NCBI GenBank assembly: GCA_029932795.1
Contig: JAOZPL010000043.1
Span: 1-10,193 of the forward strand
Length of the DNA stretch: 10,193 bases
Source: Candidatus Zixiibacteriota bacterium
GTDB taxonomy: Bacteria > Zixibacteria > MSB-5A5 > GN15 > FEB-12
Direction: 5' to 3'
Shown here piece after piece: positions 1 to 7,149 of the stretch (positions are counted from its first letter, which is position 1; each line of letters begins with the position of its first letter). Made by a program: the position numbers and the translations under genes. Under the pieces are notes generated by a model that searched no databases, was not told the DNA's origin, and saw only the letters and a list, made by a program, of their open reading frames with translations.

Positions 1-81
1 AATAACTTTGATTCCGCGATCGTGCCCGTCGAGTCCGGGCTTAGCTAACAGTACTCTGATTTTTTTTGGTTTTTTTGGCAT
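1..81 (-). CDS. Cobalamin-binding small subunit of acyl-CoA mutase (5' part only)
   Basis: Only the first 27 codons are in the window; the gene continues past the left edge. The ATG at 81 opens a lysine-rich leader (MPKKPKK), followed by a beta strand and the motif KPGLDGHDRG. This is the B12-binding signature of the mutase family: DxHxxG reads D18, H20 and G23, and K14 sits four residues before the Asp. By family knowledge the His replaces dimethylbenzimidazole as the lower axial ligand of cobalt, with the Asp and Lys in the same relay. The gene starts 52 nt after the large subunit's stop, so the two are very probably one transcript and one holoenzyme. The detached small subunit matches IcmB or archaeal-type McmA2. 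The upstream ribosome-binding site is weak (GAGA about 8 nt before ATG). The leader is encoded by runs of eight and seven A (8 T and 7 T on the plus strand, 60-76). Identity as a B12-binding subunit is firm; substrate is inferred from the neighbour. Confidence 0.9.
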   Translation of the reverse strand, partial: MPKKPKKIRVLLAKPGLDGHDRGIKVI

Positions 82-133
82 TGGTTCTTATCTCTGTTAC
101 AGATCATAATCTATCTGGTACAGCTCATGCGTC

Positions 134-1831
134 TCACGACACCTGCATGGCTGACCGGCTTTCAACATACTCCCCCCAGACCTCGCGGAGGATGTCGCAT
201 ATCTCACCCACTGAAACATACGCCCGGGCACACTCAAGGATCGCCTCAAACGTGTTGCCGTCGCCTTCGGCTGTTTGCCGCAGCTTTGCCAGAGCGACGC
301 GCACAGCCTCGTTATCCCTCTCCGCCTTGACCTTCTTCAGATACGCCACCTGGTCAATTTCCACCTGCCGGTCAATCCTGAGCACCGGTATTTCGAGTTC
401 TTCACCTTCCATAATAAAATCATTCACCCCGACAATCTTGCGCTCCCCCCTCTCTATCTCCTGCTGGAACCGGTAGGCGGAGCGGGCAATCTCCCTCTGG
501 AAGTAACCGTCCTCGATACAGGCGACCACACCACCGCCGCGCTCAATCTCCTCGAAAATCTTCTCCGCTTCGGCTTCCATCTGGTCGGTTAGCGACTCGA
601 CAAAATACGACCCCGCCAGCGGATCAACCGTGTTGGCGACGCCGGTTTCATAAGCGATGACCTGCTGTGTACGCAGAGCAATTAACAGCGCCTTCTCCGA
701 CGGCAGCGCCAGCGTCTCATCCATCGAATTGGTATGCAACGACTGCGTCCCGCCGAGCACACCCGAGAGCGCCTGAATAGCGGTGCGAACGATGTTGTTC
801 TCCGGCTGTTGGGCGGTCAGGGAACAGCCGGCGGTCTGGGTGTGAAACCGGAGCAGCCAGCTTCGGGGACTTTTTGCTCCGTACTTGTTTCGCATCCGCC
901 TGGCGTAGATGCGCCTCGCGGCGCGGTATTTGGCAATCTCCTCAAAGAAATCAGAGTGTGCGTTGAAAAAGAAAGAAAGGCGCGGCGCGAAATCATCTAC
1001 GTTCTGGCCGTCGGCAATCGCCGCTTCGATATATGCAAAACCGTCGGCGAGCGTATACGCCAGCTCCTGCACCGCGGTCGCCCCCGCTTCACGGATGTGA
1101 TAACCTGATATCGAGATAGTGTTCCACTGTGGCACGTGCTTTGTGCAGTAAGCCATCATGTCGGTAATCAGCCGGATCGATGGTTGGGGCGGAAAGATGA
1201 ACTCCTTCTGGGCAATGTACTCCTTGAGGATATCGTTCTGAAGCGTCCCTCGTACCTGCTCAGACGGCACCCCCTGCTTTTCCGCCACCACCAGTAGCAT
1301 GGCCAGGGCTATTGATGCCGTGGAGTTTATGGTCATCGAAACCGACACTTTGGACAGGTCGATATCACCGAAAATTATCTCCATATCCCCCAGTGTGTCA
1401 ACCGCCACGCCGCACTTACCTACTTCCCCAAGAGAACGGGGATGGTCGGAGTCATAGCCCATCAGGGTCGGCAGGTCGAACGCTGTCGAAAGGCCGGTGC
1501 CACCCTGAGCCAGGATGTATTTGAAACGTACGTTCGTTTGTTTGGGTGTGCCCATACCCGCAAACTGCCGCATGGTCCACAACCTTGTCCGATACATCGT
1601 GTGGTGCACGCCACGGGTGTACGGATACTCACCGGGCAGACCAATCTGGTCAAAGTAATAGCTGTCCTCCTGGCCGTTGTTGATCGAGGCAGGAGTGTAG
1701 AGTTCATCGATATCGCGTCCGGAAATCGTAAAAAACCGGGGCATTGCCTTCCTTGAACGAAACTCCGATGCCGTTTTATCCCAACCGGCAAGTCTAGCCT
1801 TGAGCGTCTCAATGAATTTCTTACCAAACAC
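134..1831 (-). CDS. icmA: B12-dependent acyl-CoA mutase large subunit, isobutyryl-CoA mutase-like
   Basis: This is the catalytic TIM-barrel subunit (565 aa) of the methylmalonyl-CoA mutase family, without the C-terminal B12 domain, which is encoded separately downstream. Family hallmarks are RLWTMRQFAG, the FDLPTLMGYDSDHP block, GTLQNDILKEYIAQ, SGYHIREAGATA (His245), HTQTAGCSLTAQQP, GGTQSLHTNS and TVDPLAGSY. Known P. shermanii methylmalonyl-CoA mutase residues align with a +1 offset: R82, R87, Q197 and H244 are conserved, but Tyr89 is Phe90 and Arg207 is Gln208. Phe/Gln is the pair reported for isobutyryl-CoA mutase (Phe80/Gln198). The 2-hydroxyisobutyryl enzyme has Ile and an extra Asp, which is absent here (Ala117). 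The inferred reaction is isobutyryl-CoA to n-butyryl-CoA. I chose GTG at 1831 because AGGAGA lies 9 nt upstream; the longer GTG start at 1882 falls inside the putative promoter and has no such site. IcmA proteins are of similar length. The family is certain; substrate is inferred, with methylmalonyl-CoA the alternative. Confidence 0.9.
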   Translation of the reverse strand: MFGKKFIETLKARLAGWDKTASEFRSRKAMPRFFTISGRDIDELYTPASINNGQEDSYYFDQIGLPGEYPYTRGVHHTMYRTRLWTMRQFAGMGTPKQTNVRFKYILAQGGTGLSTAFDLPTLMGYDSDHPRSLGEVGKCGVAVDTLGDMEIIFGDIDLSKVSVSMTINSTASIALAMLLVVAEKQGVPSEQVRGTLQNDILKEYIAQKEFIFPPQPSIRLITDMMAYCTKHVPQWNTISISGYHIREAGATAVQELAYTLADGFAYIEAAIADGQNVDDFAPRLSFFFNAHSDFFEEIAKYRAARRIYARRMRNKYGAKSPRSWLLRFHTQTAGCSLTAQQPENNIVRTAIQALSGVLGGTQSLHTNSMDETLALPSEKALLIALRTQQVIAYETGVANTVDPLAGSYFVESLTDQMEAEAEKIFEEIERGGGVVACIEDGYFQREIARSAYRFQQEIERGERKIVGVNDFIMEGEELEIPVLRIDRQVEIDQVAYLKKVKAERDNEAVRVALAKLRQTAEGDGNTFEAILECARAYVSVGEICDILREVWGEYVESRSAMQVS

Positions 1832-1840
1832 AGGCGATAA

Positions 1841-1846
1841 TCTCCT
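1841..1846 (-). promoter_or_regulatory. Ribosome-binding site deciding the mutase start
   Basis: AGGAGA read on the minus strand lies 9 nt before the GTG at 1831. This favours that start over the upstream in-frame GTG at 1882, which would add 17 residues (KVVLCYLSILN...) of no family resemblance. Confidence 0.7.
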
Positions 1847-1863
1847 GTTCAAGATTGACAAAT

Positions 1864-1892
1864 AACATAATACAACCTTCACCCAAAATCAA
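1864..1892 (-). promoter_or_regulatory. Putative sigma70-type promoter of the mutase unit
   Basis: On the minus strand, TTGATT (1887-1892) and TATGTT (1864-1869) are separated by exactly 17 nt, each matching four of six consensus positions. Transcription would start near 1857, giving a leader of about 25 nt that contains the AGGAGA ribosome-binding site and ends at the GTG at 1831. The position just after the end of the preceding operon makes a promoter plausible. It was found by eye, without a statistical score. Confidence 0.45.
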
Positions 1893-1904
1893 GCAATGGG
1901 AAGG

Positions 1905-1924
1905 GAAGCGTGCAACCCCGCTTC
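1905..1924 (-). other. Small hairpin after the methyltransferase gene
   Basis: The arms GAAGCG and CGCTTC (six base pairs) flank an 8-nt loop, starting 5 nt past the methyltransferase stop codon. There is no run of T after it, so it is at best a weak or factor-assisted 3' end structure. It lies at the boundary between the two proposed transcription units. Confidence 0.25.
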
Positions 1925-1928
1925 GCTA

Positions 1929-2597
1929 TCAGGCCCTGTCGCGTTTGCCTGAGAGCACCGCCGACCAGTAATAACGTCGGTAAACCAGTTTCCTGATTTT
2001 GAAACGGGCACTGAATATCGACTCCAACTCGGGTCGTGAGAAGTAGTTCTTCAAAATAACAAACTCACGGCCATCATTCAGACAGCGTCTTTTGAAATTA
2101 TTTCCATTTTCATCGGTCCTCACCGACTCATCCGGGTGGAACTCAGCCGGTGGATTGTTGTCGATCATCCAGATCAGACCATTTGACCCAAGACCCGCCG
2201 TCAGCACACCGAACAGCCGATCATACTCCTGTCGAGGATGGTGCGAGAACCAGAACCCCAGGGCTACAATATCGTAATTGCGCGGCTGGGTCGGCATGTT
2301 GTAAAGGTCAGCCTGGATAAACTGTACCGGTAATGCGTACTGCTTCTTTTTCGCCTCGCGGATCATCTCAGAGGACACGTCGACCGCCGTGATTCCGGCT
2401 GCTGTCTTTGCCATAACTCCTGTCCAGAAACCGGTGCCGCAGGCCAGATCAAGAACCGTCTTGCCGGCGACCAGACGCTCCAACCGCTCTGCCTCTTCAC
2501 GCAGTTCTTCCCGCCGCTTGGGAACATCCCGGTAATAGGCCTGCTCATACTCCGGGGCACGAGCGCAGTAATATCGCATCATCTCATCGCTGTTCAT
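1929..2597 (-). CDS. Class I SAM-dependent methyltransferase, substrate unknown
   Basis: A 222-aa cytosolic protein with a Rossmann-type methyltransferase fold. Motif I is VLDLACGTGFW (about residues 48-58), motif II is the acidic end of the second strand in ITAVDVS (Asp73), and motif III is FIQADLYNMP (Asp97). The post-motif region DIVALGFWFSHHP matches the central strand of small-molecule methyltransferases. The second half (about 140-222), with a DENGNNFKRR stretch and an FSRPELESIF helix, is typical of UbiE/ubiquinone-like and related enzymes, but nothing identifies the substrate. I chose ATG at 2597, which overlaps the preceding gene by 14 nt; a TTG two codons upstream (2603) is open, but GGCGG would abut it. 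The overlap implies translational coupling to the flavin reductase-like gene. It is the last gene of the proposed operon. Confidence 0.9.
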   Translation of the reverse strand: MNSDEMMRYYCARAPEYEQAYYRDVPKRREELREEAERLERLVAGKTVLDLACGTGFWTGVMAKTAAGITAVDVSSEMIREAKKKQYALPVQFIQADLYNMPTQPRNYDIVALGFWFSHHPRQEYDRLFGVLTAGLGSNGLIWMIDNNPPAEFHPDESVRTDENGNNFKRRCLNDGREFVILKNYFSRPELESIFSARFKIRKLVYRRYYWSAVLSGKRDRA

Positions 2598-3204
2598 ACT
2601 CAACCGCCAGAACGGAAGCCAGATGGCGCCCGAGCTGTTCCGCCTCCTTCAGTTTGTTCGATTCCGACATTACTGAGCCGGCAACCAATCCGCGTGAGCG
2701 ATAAATAAGAATCCCTTCGTTTATAACCTCCACCCACTTGAAAAAACCGGCTATGCATCTCCGGGCGCCCTCGAACCATCCCCCTTCGCTGCCCACCAGA
2801 ACCATCGCACCAGGCCGCTTCCGTTTGATCAGCTTGATAAAATCATGATCGGAGTCAACATTGTCAAAATCGGGTGGGCGAAAACAGTTGCAGCGGTCGA
2901 TAAGTGCTTTGGCCTGTGCCGAGATTGCGTCAAAATAGACTGGTGAACCCAACAGCAGGCAGTCGCACAGCGCCAGTTTGTCATAGAGTGCAGTTATATC
3001 ATCATTGTAAAAGCAGAATTTCGGGGTGGGTGCTTTGCCGCACGACTGACAGGGAATAAACTCCAGGTCATTGAGCCTTACCAGGGTATGCTCAACCTGA
3101 TGATCCTTCAAATGTGCCTGTATAGACGCCGCTACTTTCTGCAACAATATCTCCGTAGAACTGTTTTCTACCGGTGAGCCGGAGAGAGAAACGAGCTTAA
3201 TCAA
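2584..3204 (-). CDS. NADPH-dependent FMN reductase / flavodoxin-like flavoprotein
   Basis: A 206-aa flavodoxin-fold protein. The N-terminal LVSLSGSPVENSST is the FMN phosphate-binding loop of the NADPH-dependent FMN reductase family. LLLGSPVYFDAISAQAKALIDR (about 83-104) is the conserved isoalloxazine-side segment, and LVGSEGGW follows at about 136-143. Between them lies CxxC plus a third cysteine (C52, C55, C64), followed by DD. This resembles the cysteine patch of iron-sulfur flavoproteins, but one of the usual four cysteines seems to be missing. It probably binds FMN and moves electrons; the partner is unknown. I chose TTG at 3204 because AGGAGGGA lies 7 nt upstream. This start overlaps the ABC-F stop by 8 nt; an ATG at 3237 would add 11 residues before the first strand and lacks a good ribosome-binding site. 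Confidence 0.85.
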   Translation of the reverse strand: MIKLVSLSGSPVENSSTEILLQKVAASIQAHLKDHQVEHTLVRLNDLEFIPCQSCGKAPTPKFCFYNDDITALYDKLALCDCLLLGSPVYFDAISAQAKALIDRCNCFRPPDFDNVDSDHDFIKLIKRKRPGAMVLVGSEGGWFEGARRCIAGFFKWVEVINEGILIYRSRGLVAGSVMSESNKLKEAEQLGRHLASVLAVEYEQR

Positions 3205-5080
3205 TCTCGGTTCCCTCCTGTTCTTCCAGCCTGGCATACAGCTCGAGAATACTGTTTTCTACCTCCCGCTTGCGATGAGAGGCGGTCTCGAGTTTCTCCC
3301 AGTCATGCCTGGGAATGCCATGGGCGATATCATGTTCGATCCGGACCAGCTCCTTTTCCAGCTCAGCAATTCTCGTCCTGGTGGATTGAATATCTTTCTT
3401 ATGAGCAGCTCGTCGTTTTGACTGCCGCTTGAAATCCTGATATGCCTGCTTGCGGCTGTCGTCTTTTACCCTGACCGTTGGCTGTGCTGCAACCATTTTC
3501 TGAGCGAACTCGCTATACTTCCCGACGAATGTGCGGGCATACCCTTCATTAAGGTAGATAATGTGATCCACTACCCGCTCGAGGAAATACCGGTCGTGGC
3601 TGACAATCAGACAGCTACCATCGTACTCGATCAGGGCCAACTCCAGCGCCTCACGGGCGTCCATATCCAGATGGTTGGTCGGCTCATCAAGAATCACCAG
3701 GTTGGCGGGGTGATAGAGCAATCGGGCAAGGCAGAGTTTTGTTTTCTCGCCACCGGAGAGCGCGGCCACCATTTTGAACACATCCTCACCGGTGAAACCA
3801 AAGCGAGCCAGAAAGGATCGCATGGTCCCGACCTCAGCGCCCGGATCAACCTCCCAGATATGATCCAGCACGGCGGCGTTCTCATCGAGATCGGAAAGCT
3901 CCTGGTCAAAATAGGCGACCTCCACCCTGTTTCCCAAAGCGATTTTCCCTTCCACAGGTTCAAGTTCACCGATGAGCGCTTTGAGTAAAGTAGACTTTCC
4001 CGAACCGTTGCGCCCGATTAATCCGAACTTGTCGCCACGATACACATCGAAACCAACTTCCTTCAGCACGATACGGTTCCCGTAACCGAGCCAGACATCC
4101 TCAACCGACAGGACATGAGCGTATGAGCGGCCGGACGATCGCACTTTGATAGCCGGTCCCTTGCCGTCTGTCCTGGGTGGAGGCAGGCGTTTGATGCGAC
4201 TAAGGTACTTCAAACGCGACTGGGCCTGTTTTGTTTTCTGTCCGGCCATGTGGCGATGAATAAAATCCTCTATCCGTTTGATCTCCTCCCGCTGGTGTCG
4301 GTAGTGGTGTTCCGCCAGTCGCCGCCGATCTGTCCGTTCACGGAGATAACGTTCAAAACCACCGCTGTACATGTCAAGTTTGCCATGCCCAAGCTCCCAG
4401 ATTCGGGTAACCGTCACGTCCAGAAACGCCCGGTCGTGCGAAACGATCACACAGGCCTTACCAAGCTTGGCCAGATACTCTTCGAGCCAGGTCGTGGACT
4501 CAATATCAAGGTGGTTAGTAGGCTCATCCAGAAGAAGCAGATTCCCCTTGCCGGCCAGGAGGCGTGCCAGCCCGGCCCGGTTCTTCTCCCCGCCGGAGAA
4601 GTTCTTAATGCGGTCCTGGTAGCGGTCTTTTTCAAAGCCGAGACCAAGAAGAATCACGTTGATCTCATTCTCGAACTCAAAACCACCCTCCCTTTCGAAT
4701 TGCTGTAGTCGAACACCCAGCCTGGTCAGGCATTCATCATCGTGGGGGTTACGGGCAAGTTGCTCCTCAAGCTCCCGAATCTCCCGGCGTGTTGAGAGGA
4801 GGTCTCGGCGAGCGTCGGCGACAAATTCAAAAAGCGTCAAGTCCAGATAGTCAGTTTTCTCCTGCTCCACATAATCGATCCGGCACAACCGGGACCGGTT
4901 GATCACTCCGGAGTCAACATCCTGCTTGCCGGCCAGGATTTCAAGGAGGGTCGTTTTGCCGGTACCGTTCCTGCCGATCAGCGCCACGCGTTCATGTTGC
5001 TGAAGGGTAAACGAGATCTGCTCGAGGATAACCTGTTCATTGAACCGCTTCGATATCTTTTCAACCGCCAGAAGAGTCAT
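3197..5080 (-). CDS. ABC-F family ATPase (ribosome-associated type)
   Basis: A 627-aa protein with two ABC ATPase domains in tandem and no membrane segments, the ABC-F layout. Domain 1 has Walker A GRNGTGKT (36-43), signature FSGGEKN (161-167), Walker B LLLLDEPTNHLD (181-192) and switch His in SHDRAFL. Domain 2 has GRNGSGKS (356-363), LSGGEKT (441-447), LVILDEPTNHLD (461-472) and SHDRYFL. All catalytic residues are intact. The interdomain linker (about 245-320) is helical and basic. A charged coiled-coil tail (about 545-627) resembles Uup/YheS-type members, and a long arm insertion as in EttA is not evident. ABC-F proteins bind the ribosomal E site to relieve stalling or protect from antibiotics; which applies here cannot be told from sequence. 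ATG at 5080 follows the BatA stop by 3 nt with GGAG 6 nt upstream, so translation is probably coupled to the membrane-protein gene. Confidence 0.95.
   Translation of the reverse strand: MTLLAVEKISKRFNEQVILEQISFTLQQHERVALIGRNGTGKTTLLEILAGKQDVDSGVINRSRLCRIDYVEQEKTDYLDLTLFEFVADARRDLLSTRREIRELEEQLARNPHDDECLTRLGVRLQQFEREGGFEFENEINVILLGLGFEKDRYQDRIKNFSGGEKNRAGLARLLAGKGNLLLLDEPTNHLDIESTTWLEEYLAKLGKACVIVSHDRAFLDVTVTRIWELGHGKLDMYSGGFERYLRERTDRRRLAEHHYRHQREEIKRIEDFIHRHMAGQKTKQAQSRLKYLSRIKRLPPPRTDGKGPAIKVRSSGRSYAHVLSVEDVWLGYGNRIVLKEVGFDVYRGDKFGLIGRNGSGKSTLLKALIGELEPVEGKIALGNRVEVAYFDQELSDLDENAAVLDHIWEVDPGAEVGTMRSFLARFGFTGEDVFKMVAALSGGEKTKLCLARLLYHPANLVILDEPTNHLDMDAREALELALIEYDGSCLIVSHDRYFLERVVDHIIYLNEGYARTFVGKYSEFAQKMVAAQPTVRVKDDSRKQAYQDFKRQSKRRAAHKKDIQSTRTRIAELEKELVRIEHDIAHGIPRHDWEKLETASHRKREVENSILELYARLEEQEGTEID
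3212..3219 (-). promoter_or_regulatory. Strong ribosome-binding site inside the end of the ABC-F gene
   Basis: AGGAGGGA, encoding part of the ABC-F C-terminus, is spaced 7 nt from the TTG at 3204. It is the strongest Shine-Dalgarno sequence noticed in the window. It argues for a TTG start of the flavoprotein rather than the ATG at 3237, which lies upstream of this site. Confidence 0.65.
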
Positions 5081-5083
5081 CGC

Positions 5084-7147
5084 TCACTCCATGTCGGGCG
5101 AGCCCCGTCCCAGAATCATCTCCACGACCAGAAACAGGATAGCCAGCCAGAGAAAGATTTGCCAGAGTTCACGGCCGATGCGGTAAGCCGAGATTTCGTC
5201 TGACAGGGTGGCATCGGTGCCAAGCCACCGGTAATCTGAAGCTCCCAGGGCTGCGGCAAACTGGTCTGGATCAACCGAGGTCAGGTCACACTCGACCGGA
5301 TTGATATTGACTGCAAACCGATCAATCTCACGGCCGTGGTAGCGCAAATGGTAGATACCCGCCCGGTCGGCCGGTTGCACGCGCACCACCAGCGTCCCGT
5401 GCTCTTCCTCCGGCGGAATATAAAAGGACGTGCTGTCAGGCGTGATCAACTCGACCGGATCTGTGACCGTACCCGTCAGAGACAGAGAGCGCGTGATATT
5501 CTCATCCGTGAAAAGACACACCTCCAGACTGGAGAGATCAGAAGCAAGGTATTCCGCGATCCGCGAAATCATCGGAACAAAAAAGCCATGCGACACGAGA
5601 TCCGTATAATAGGGTGCCATTGGGCCGGTAAACGTGAGCACCTTACCGGAACCGTAGCTCGATTCCACCAACGCCGGACGATCCCCGGTGAAACGGATAA
5701 GCGTGCGGGCGTCACCAGTCACGTGCATCCGGGGCAGGGTAAAGAATTTTATCTGGGGTGGCCTGTCCGCCTCGAAGTCAAAGACAGAGAAGACCGGATG
5801 GTTCAGGTCCACAGACTGCAGGGTATAATACCCCGCTCGTGTAAACGTCTGTTTAACCGGCTCATCGTACAGAATACCTGTAACATCCGACCAGGTTCGG
5901 TTGAAATTCTCAATGTCGGTCGCACCGCCAAAACTGACAAACAGTGCCTTTCCCCGTTTGACGTGGTTCTTGATACGGACGACGTGAGAACTGTTAAGCG
6001 CGGGGGCACCAGCGAGCAGGAAAACATCGTAGTCACGCAGATTCACACCCGTCAACTGCTGCGGAGTCGCTTCTTTGACCGACCAGTACTGCTGAATATC
6101 CGGGTTAGGTACCAGAGCCAGCTTCATATAGTCTGCCGCCTCATCACCGTTGATGATCAGCACACCGAACTTGTCGGGGATACGAAAGCTGAAACAGTAA
6201 CGATTATCCGCCAGGAACCGGTCGTCGGAAATCTCAACATAACCTGAGTGAAAACCAGTCTGGGAAACCATCTGCGTGAATCGAACGGTAGTCTCGGCAC
6301 CACCGGCAATCTCGAACTCCTTCTGGGCTACCCGTCGGTCATCAAGGAAACAGGAGGCGATCAACTCAGTGCCGCGCTCAGGACCATAGTTTTTTATGGT
6401 CGCAGTCAGATCAAAATCATGACCCGGGAGAATAAGCTGACCGCCCAGATCAACAGAGACAATCCCCCGGTTCTCTGCTTCCTCAAGCGGCAGATCAACC
6501 AGGTACACCCTGGCGTCGATACCCCCGAACAACTCCTGATCCGGTAGAGAATGACGCTGCCGGTCGGTAACGATGTACATCTCACGGACCAGGTTATCTG
6601 CCCGGGAGAGCAAATCACCTGAACTTTCCAGCACCGTCTGCAGATCACCCTCTTTCCAACCAACCTGCACCTGTTCAAGTCGGTCCAGCGCCACCGCCGC
6701 CGACGCAAAAGTAGCAGTCCCAGTGGGCAGGTTTACCAGTGGCAACAGACATACCTGATCGGACTGACTGAAAGTCTCCAGAAGTTCCCGGGTGCGCCTG
6801 CGAGCGATCTCAAATAGCGAGCCGTCCGATACATAGCGACTCATTGAGGCCGAATTGTCGAGAAGTACAACCGCCGATACGGACGCATGCGAGCCGATCT
6901 CGCCTTCGGTGGCGGTCGGACGCGCGAAGGCCAGCACCACCATTAAGATGATAAGCATACGCAGAACCAACAGTAACCACTGACGGATTTTCAATCGCCT
7001 TACCTGCCGCCTCTGCATCGCTTTTAGGTGCCGCAACGATGAAAACTCGACCACCTTCACCCGCCTCCTTGAAAACAGATGTATGATGAGCGGAATTAAC
7101 GCCGTCAGAGCAGCGAACAGAACGGTCGAGTTTAGAAAATTGAACAT
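5084..7147 (-). CDS. BatA/VWA-domain membrane protein
   Basis: A 687-aa protein. The N-terminus is a BatA (aerotolerance regulator N-terminal) module: a membrane helix at about 7-25, a basic cytosolic stretch (SRRRVKVVEFSSLRHL) and a second helix at about 57-75. A von Willebrand A-like domain follows, with a MIDAS-like DNSAS at 97-101, continuing to about 220. Next is a beta-sandwich-like segment (about 229-310, ILPGHDFDLTATIKNYG). A Rossmann-like region (about 325-410, FGVLIINGDEAADY ... FVSFGG) resembles the class I glutamine amidotransferase-like fold without a visible catalytic cysteine. A final helix (661-679) anchors the C-terminus. The bulk is therefore predicted extracytoplasmic, between helices 2 and 3. 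Relatives usually accompany MoxR and DUF58 genes, which are absent here. The start lies 2 nt after the preceding TGA with no recognisable ribosome-binding site, so it probably depends on coupled translation. Exact role unknown. Confidence 0.88.
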   Translation of the reverse strand: MFNFLNSTVLFAALTALIPLIIHLFSRRRVKVVEFSSLRHLKAMQRRQVRRLKIRQWLLLVLRMLIILMVVLAFARPTATEGEIGSHASVSAVVLLDNSASMSRYVSDGSLFEIARRRTRELLETFSQSDQVCLLPLVNLPTGTATFASAAVALDRLEQVQVGWKEGDLQTVLESSGDLLSRADNLVREMYIVTDRQRHSLPDQELFGGIDARVYLVDLPLEEAENRGIVSVDLGGQLILPGHDFDLTATIKNYGPERGTELIASCFLDDRRVAQKEFEIAGGAETTVRFTQMVSQTGFHSGYVEISDDRFLADNRYCFSFRIPDKFGVLIINGDEAADYMKLALVPNPDIQQYWSVKEATPQQLTGVNLRDYDVFLLAGAPALNSSHVVRIKNHVKRGKALFVSFGGATDIENFNRTWSDVTGILYDEPVKQTFTRAGYYTLQSVDLNHPVFSVFDFEADRPPQIKFFTLPRMHVTGDARTLIRFTGDRPALVESSYGSGKVLTFTGPMAPYYTDLVSHGFFVPMISRIAEYLASDLSSLEVCLFTDENITRSLSLTGTVTDPVELITPDSTSFYIPPEEEHGTLVVRVQPADRAGIYHLRYHGREIDRFAVNINPVECDLTSVDPDQFAAALGASDYRWLGTDATLSDEISAYRIGRELWQIFLWLAILFLVVEMILGRGSPDME

Positions 7148-7149
7148 GT

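Noticed and set aside
82..133. Hairpin CAGAT/ATCTG between the two mutase subunit genes as a regulatory element
   Set aside because: Five-base arms around an 8-nt AT-rich loop are expected by chance; no conserved riboswitch features such as a B12 box were seen.
1905..1924. Rho-independent terminator after the methyltransferase gene
   Set aside because: The stem is only six base pairs and no T tract follows; it is listed only as a weak hairpin.
5910..6180. Functional glutamine amidotransferase domain inside the BatA protein
   Set aside because: The fold-like segment ends in FVSFGG with no nucleophilic cysteine or His/Glu pair visible; only a structural resemblance is supported.
5336..6247. 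A 303-codon open frame on the plus strand
   Set aside because: Antisense to the BatA gene, whose domain order and membrane helices are clear; the plus-strand translation is rich in Arg, Gln and His and looks like a shadow.
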